Assembly: GCA_964230195.1 (NCBI GenBank)
Contig: CAXRGH010000193.1
Location: forward strand, 1-11,468
DNA from: CAXRGH01 sp964230195
GTDB lineage: Bacteria > Pseudomonadota > Gammaproteobacteria > Enterobacterales > Alteromonadaceae
Direction of reading: 5' to 3'
Length of the DNA stretch: 11,468 bases
How positions within the stretch are numbered: the first letter of the stretch is position 1; each line of letters starts with the position of its first letter. Both the position numbers and the translations under genes were made by a program. This document shows, piece by piece, positions 8,217 to 11,468 of the stretch. The notes under the pieces were generated by a model that was given only the letters and a program-made list of their open reading frames with translations, ran no database searches and was not told where the DNA came from.

Positions 8217-9538
8217 TATGCCCCTCCGCCTATTTTACCCTTTGCGGCTTTTTTGGGAGATGGACCTTGCTTAGTAGCAGACGTTTTACTGCTTGGTACG
8301 TTTAATTTGGGTACTAGCGGGCTAGCATCTTCTGTTTCCGATTGTGATTTACTTGGATCAATTGCGCGAACCGGTAATCCCTCAACTGCCATCACTAATG
8401 CAGACGTAATAACGCGATTTTTACCAGACAAGCCAGTGACCACCGCATTTTGATGGTCGCGACTAACCACAGTCACATCTTCAATTTGTAGTGTCTCATT
8501 TTTATCCACCAACCAGACTTTACTATCCGTACGGATAGCCTTACGTGGCAAAGTAACGGCATCTTTTATCGCACGCCCTTTGATTTGTGCATTAACGTAC
8601 ATTCCTGCCACCAGAGGCATACGGCCGTTATCGGTAGCGTACGGCGTATCAACATGAACCACCGCATAAACCGTTCGCGTACTTTTATCCATGACACCTT
8701 CAGTACGCACTATTTTCCCCGTCCACTGTCCACGCTCACCAGCGACGTCAGCAGATAAGGCAACAGTGAATTTTGATTGCTCTGGTGAGGCAAAGTAGTT
8801 AAGTGGCAATGCAAGTTGCGATAACTGTTCGCCTCGTAAGGGCAAACGGATCTCAGTTTCAGATACCGAAAAGATGGTCGCAAGGACAAACGCGCGGTTG
8901 ATAAACTGCCCTGGAGCAACGGATTCCTTCCGTACCATGCCATTAAATGGCGCACGGATTTCGGTACGTGCTAAATTGATTTCGGCTTGTTTTAACGCGG
9001 CTTCGGCTGACGCAACGTCGGCCTCTGCACGTGCCAATTGGGGTAGCTTTTTGGCTAAGTCTGATGCCTCTGTACGATTCAACAAGGTTAATTCTTCTAT
9101 CGCGTTTTCTGATTCAGCTCTGACTCGCTGCAATGCCTCTTTGGTTTGTGTCACTCGAGCTCGGCGTTGAATCGCTATCAATTCATAATCTTGAGGGTCT
9201 AACTTCACCAGCAAATCACCAGCAGAAAACTGGCCACCAGCAACAAAAGCGGGAGAGACATAAACGGCCTTCCCTTCCACTTCAGATCGTAACTGAATTT
9301 CCGATTTTGGTTCTGCTATTCCCTGAGCTGACACCGTTAAATGAGTGGTTTTTGCTTTAACCGGTTGAATAAACACCTTCAATTTTTTCACTTTCCTGGG
9401 TTTCTCTTGAGGCACAGGCTTCAACAATTCCAAGGTCATCCACGCGGCACCGATCACAGCAACGATTGCAAACGTCGAAAGTAAGCGAAACAACAAAGCA
9501 CGCACTGATGGTGTTTGGAAAATAGGATTACGCTGCAT
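8216..9538 (-). CDS. RND periplasmic adaptor (membrane fusion protein, HlyD/AcrA family)
   Basis: A 440-residue adaptor that would bridge the inner-membrane RND permease and the outer-membrane channel. It has an N-terminal membrane anchor (about 14-39) and no lipobox, so it is anchored by a helix rather than a lipid. The first lipoyl half-motif lies around 70-115 (SEVEGKAVYV...GDLLVKLDPQDY). An Ala/Glu/Arg-rich coiled-coil hairpin spans about 117-192, and RAPFNGMV at 195-202 opens the second lipoyl half. Beta-barrel and membrane-proximal domains follow up to about 395. The last 45 or so residues form a Ser/Pro/Lys-rich, apparently disordered tail ending in GGGA, longer than the usual adaptor end. 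Stop and start overlap as TAATG at both ends of this gene. The start has GAGGAG at 9549-9544, within the last codons of the upstream gene. Confidence 0.94.
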   Translation of the reverse strand: MQRNPIFQTPSVRALLFRLLSTFAIVAVIGAAWMTLELLKPVPQEKPRKVKKLKVFIQPVKAKTTHLTVSAQGIAEPKSEIQLRSEVEGKAVYVSPAFVAGGQFSAGDLLVKLDPQDYELIAIQRRARVTQTKEALQRVRAESENAIEELTLLNRTEASDLAKKLPQLARAEADVASAEAALKQAEINLARTEIRAPFNGMVRKESVAPGQFINRAFVLATIFSVSETEIRLPLRGEQLSQLALPLNYFASPEQSKFTVALSADVAGERGQWTGKIVRTEGVMDKSTRTVYAVVHVDTPYATDNGRMPLVAGMYVNAQIKGRAIKDAVTLPRKAIRTDSKVWLVDKNETLQIEDVTVVSRDHQNAVVTGLSGKNRVITSALVMAVEGLPVRAIDPSKSQSETEDASPLVPKLNVPSSKTSATKQGPSPKKAAKGKIGGGA

Positions 9539-10902
9539 TACAACTCCTCTAACGGACCTAAAGCTAATCGGAAATTAATACGGTTTTTGACTTGAGTGAC
9601 GCGCAAACGAATCACGTCAATAGAAGCATTCAAGGTATTACGCTGAGACGTCAATACATCAAAACTTGAGGCAAGGCCAAGTTCATAGCGATCAAGCGTA
9701 TTGCGCTCAACCCGAGTAGCACTCTGTAAACCGTCTTCAGCGGCAGACAATTGCGCCGCGAAAATTTTAGTGTCTTGGACAATGTTTTCAATCTCAGACC
9801 ACGCCTGTAATACACTTGAGTAATAGGTTGCCTTTGCAACTTCTGCGCGTGCCTTGACCACGGCTTGTTGTTTATTGAGGTCATCTCTAAAAAAGACTGG
9901 TTGTATGATAGAAGCACTGAGGGATGACAACCAAAAGTCGGTATCAAACAGTTCCCCCGCATTCTCTCTACTTACGCGGGAGCGCAAGTCTAACGTTAGT
10001 CTTGGTAACTGGTTCAACGACTCGTATTGCCATCGGTAACCCGCAGCCAACATTCTTGCCTCTGCAAGCCGAACGTCGGGGCGTGTCATGACTAAACCAA
10101 GAGAATCGATCTCATAGTTGAATGGCTGTAATGCTGGTAATTGCAATGGGATTTGAAGTTCTGCATTCGGGGCATTACCGAGTAACACGTTGATCTGTCG
10201 CTTACCTTGAAGTAAGCGATTCGCGGTTGTCATTCGATCACGTTTGAGCCTGAGCAAGTTAAGTTTCGCATTGTCATAGCCAGTCGTTGAGGTCAGCCCC
10301 AAGTCAACTCGCTTCGCCAATAGCTCAACGCGTTGTTTTTGGTTCTTGTAGTTTTGATCGTATAGGTTCAACAACTGACGTTGCTCTAATACGTTCAGCC
10401 ATGCAGTTAATAAACGACCTTGAATACTTAAATTCACGGCTGCAAGATCCCAGGTTGCCGCGATCACATCTTGTTCGCTAGCTGCTTGTTGGTCTGCGAG
10501 CCGCCCCCAAAGATCGGGTTGCCATTTAACCCCCACATTAATACCAAAGTCATCCTCTACTACTCTATTACCGTTAGTGAACTTTTCGCTACCTGCAGCA
10601 GACATAGATACTGACGGTTGGGGTACACGGTTACCTGATGTCATGTAATAGTTTGCATCAGCAATGAGTTGTCTCTGCTGGGCAGTATAAGCAGAGAGAT
10701 TTGACGACTGATTCTCACGCATCAATAGTTTGATGGCAGACGGAAGCTCAATTCCCCAGCCAAAAGTCGCCTTGCTGTCATGACTTGATGGAGTCCTCAA
10801 TATACCGGTGAATTGTTCATCAATAACCGACGGCGCTTGTTCTTTAAATGAAGCGCAACCAGTGACGATAACAACCAAAAACATGAGTGCAGCGAGGCGC
10901 AT
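9538..10902 (-). CDS. Outer-membrane efflux lipoprotein (TolC/NodT/OprM family)
   Basis: A 454-residue outer-membrane channel component of the tripartite pump and the first gene of the operon. The N-terminus MRLAALMFLVVIVTGC is a lipoprotein signal with lipobox V13-T-G-C16; residue 17 is Ala rather than Asp, which by the Lol rule favours outer-membrane sorting. The rest shows the duplicated helical architecture of outer-membrane factors: long Ala/Leu/Gln-rich helices, WQPDLWGR around residue 130 and a conserved-looking RPDVRLAEARMLAAGYRW stretch in the second half, characteristic of NodT-type proteins. Length matches the family. The start ATG at 10902-10900 has a modest CAGG-type site upstream. 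It is translated just ahead of the adaptor, with a TAATG overlap. Confidence 0.94.
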   Translation of the reverse strand: MRLAALMFLVVIVTGCASFKEQAPSVIDEQFTGILRTPSSHDSKATFGWGIELPSAIKLLMRENQSSNLSAYTAQQRQLIADANYYMTSGNRVPQPSVSMSAAGSEKFTNGNRVVEDDFGINVGVKWQPDLWGRLADQQAASEQDVIAATWDLAAVNLSIQGRLLTAWLNVLEQRQLLNLYDQNYKNQKQRVELLAKRVDLGLTSTTGYDNAKLNLLRLKRDRMTTANRLLQGKRQINVLLGNAPNAELQIPLQLPALQPFNYEIDSLGLVMTRPDVRLAEARMLAAGYRWQYESLNQLPRLTLDLRSRVSRENAGELFDTDFWLSSLSASIIQPVFFRDDLNKQQAVVKARAEVAKATYYSSVLQAWSEIENIVQDTKIFAAQLSAAEDGLQSATRVERNTLDRYELGLASSFDVLTSQRNTLNASIDVIRLRVTQVKNRINFRLALGPLEEL

Positions 10903-10941
10903 AAACCAACCTGAGTAATGAACAATTTCGCTCAGTATATC

Positions 10942-10960
10942 GTCTCTTTGCCAAAGAAAC
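10942..10960. promoter_or_regulatory. Imperfect palindrome in pump core promoter, possible operator
   Basis: Arms GTCTCTTTG (10942-10950) and CAAAGAAAC (10952-10960) around a central C, with one mismatch in nine pairs. It lies immediately upstream of the TATACT -10 candidate of the pump operon, thus in the spacer region where a TetR- or MerR-type regulator could act. The placement depends on that -10 being correct. Confidence 0.35.
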
Positions 10961-10980
10961 TTGAACCACTGGGCACGAGA

Positions 10981-11012
10981 AATGTAAAGATTTCAAAGGA
11001 AATCTTTACATT
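10981..11012. promoter_or_regulatory. Perfect 14-base inverted repeat upstream of pump operon
   Basis: Arms AATGTAAAGATTTC (10981-10994) and GAAATCTTTACATT (10999-11012) are perfectly complementary around the loop AAAG. It sits 79-110 bases before the first pump gene and about 60-70 bases upstream of the inferred transcription start; it is 220 bases from the sulfatase start. AT-rich arms with no following T tract argue against a terminator and for an operator bound by a dimeric regulator of the pump operon. Confidence 0.55.
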
Positions 11013-11090
11013 CAAACTTAAAATCTTGGAATTACGAAATATTATCATAGCAAATGGCAAAAAATTACTCTTTATTAATAAAAATCACTT

Positions 11091-11110
11091 TTAACTCAAG
11101 GAAGAGTTAA
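11091..11110. repeat. Inverted repeat over candidate sulfatase promoter
   Basis: Perfect seven-base arms TTAACTC (11091-11097) and GAGTTAA (11104-11110) with a six-base spacer. It overlaps the spacer of the candidate -35/-10 pair for the second sulfatase, a usual place for a repressor site. Confidence 0.35.
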
Positions 11111-11126
11111 TATAGAATGCAACCAA

Positions 11127-11147
11127 GGATTAACAAGTTGTTAACCC
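11127..11147. repeat. Inverted repeat just downstream of candidate sulfatase -10
   Basis: Arms GGATTAACA (11127-11135) and TGTTAACCC (11139-11147) around AGT, with one mismatch in nine pairs. It begins nine bases after the candidate -10 at 11113-11118, so it would cover the transcription start. Its TGTTAA core also occurs in the palindrome TGTTAACA (1190-1197) in front of the symporter. Confidence 0.35.
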
Positions 11148-11231
11148 AGTATTGTCACCGGGCTGTGCAACGAATGGAATAACAACAGTAGCAAAATAAC
11201 GGTTACTGATACCAACAGAGAGATTTACACT

Positions 11232-11468
11232 ATGCTAGCGAACAAACACTTCGTCAAACGCTGCCTAAACCGTCTTGGCTCTGCTTTGACTATGGCGGGT
11301 ATTGCCGGTTTATTAGCGACCTCAGCGATCGCAAAAGAACAACCTAACTTTCTGGTGATTATTGCTGATGATCAGTCGATCGATACCATTCACTCATTGG
11401 GAAATTCACGTATCAGTACCCCTAACCTAGATAAATTAGTCGCTAAAGGAACAACCTTTACTCACGTA
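11232..11468 (+). CDS. Exported sulfatase, N-terminal part only
   Basis: The first 79 codons of a second type I sulfatase, running off the window. The N-terminus has a basic region (K5, K9, R10, R14), a hydrophobic core around 16-31 and a signal-peptidase site at AIA|K (34/35), so the enzyme should be exported. It then shows the sulfatase opening strand PNFLVIIADD with metal-binding D46-D47, followed by STPNLDKLVAKGTTFTHV, which is the stretch that normally precedes the formylglycine motif. That motif, and hence the proof of catalytic competence, lies beyond the window. It is only distantly similar to the sulfatase at 1-1117 (different residues after the DD pair), so it is not a recent duplicate. 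A substrate cannot be assigned. Confidence 0.88.
   Translation, partial: MLANKHFVKRCLNRLGSALTMAGIAGLLATSAIAKEQPNFLVIIADDQSIDTIHSLGNSRISTPNLDKLVAKGTTFTHV

Larger units (their letters stand above)
10903..11231. promoter_or_regulatory. Divergent control region, pump operon versus second sulfatase
   Basis: This 329-base gap holds no gene and must supply promoters for two divergent units. For the pump operon, TATACT on the minus strand (10939-10934) is the best -10; its -35 is poor. For the sulfatase, TTTAAC (11090-11095) and TAGAAT (11113-11118), spaced by 17 bases, form a weak candidate pair, and AGAGAG lies about nine bases before the ATG at 11232. Four inverted repeats, listed separately, fall in this gap: 10942-10960, 10981-11012, 11091-11110 and 11127-11147. 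Their density points to regulated transcription on both sides. No regulator gene lies in the window. Confidence 0.55.

Noticed and set aside
10981..11012. The 14-base inverted repeat as a rho-independent terminator
   Set aside because: The stem is AT-rich, no T tract follows on either strand, and it lies between divergent genes where no transcript needs to end.
1..11468. Mobile element, CRISPR array, integron site or RNA gene
   Set aside because: I found no transposase or integrase, no regularly spaced repeats, and no tRNA- or rRNA-like sequence on either strand.

Overview
The window reads as chromosomal DNA of a Gram-negative bacterium, most likely a marine gammaproteobacterium (Alteromonadales-like). 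The grounds are a complete outer-membrane lipoprotein / membrane-fusion protein / RND pump set, Sec signal peptides on the hydrolases, moderate-to-low GC judged by eye, and secreted formylglycine sulfatases next to a FucP-family sugar symporter. Genus and species cannot be fixed from the sequence alone. No rRNA, tRNA, CRISPR array, transposase or integrase was seen.

Layout. (1) Positions 1-1117, minus strand: an exported type I sulfatase whose C-terminus lies outside the window. (2) 1118-1291: a divergent promoter region built around a perfect palindrome carrying TATAAT on both strands. (3) 1292-2707, plus strand: a 12-helix FucP-family sugar:proton symporter, followed by a hairpin. (4) 2708-3147: an intergenic region with the hairpin and a small palindrome. 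(5) 3148-5067, plus strand: an exported S9-family (prolyl oligopeptidase-like) serine peptidase ending at a clear intrinsic terminator that also separates it from the convergent pump operon. (6) 10902-5127, minus strand: a tightly coupled three-gene operon for a tripartite efflux pump, in transcription order outer-membrane lipoprotein, membrane-fusion protein, RND permease; both junctions are TAATG overlaps. (7) 10903-11231: a divergent intergenic region rich in inverted repeats. (8) 11232-11468, plus strand: the first 79 codons of a second exported sulfatase.

How the parts may work together (inference). Two sulfatases and a FucP-type symporter suggest the edge of a locus for using a sulfated polysaccharide such as a fucan, carrageenan or another algal or animal glycan. 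The sulfatases would remove sulfate in the periplasm or outside the cell, and the symporter would import the released monosaccharide. No glycoside hydrolase, polysaccharide lyase or TonB-dependent receptor lies inside the window, so the substrate cannot be named. The S9 peptidase and the RND pump are not obvious parts of such a pathway; they may be unrelated neighbours, or may serve envelope protection or export during growth on the polymer.

Nothing here is clearly a new system. The points most worth a second look are substitutions at landmark residues in three families (the first sulfatase, the symporter and the RND permease) and the palindromes in front of the pump operon and the second sulfatase.
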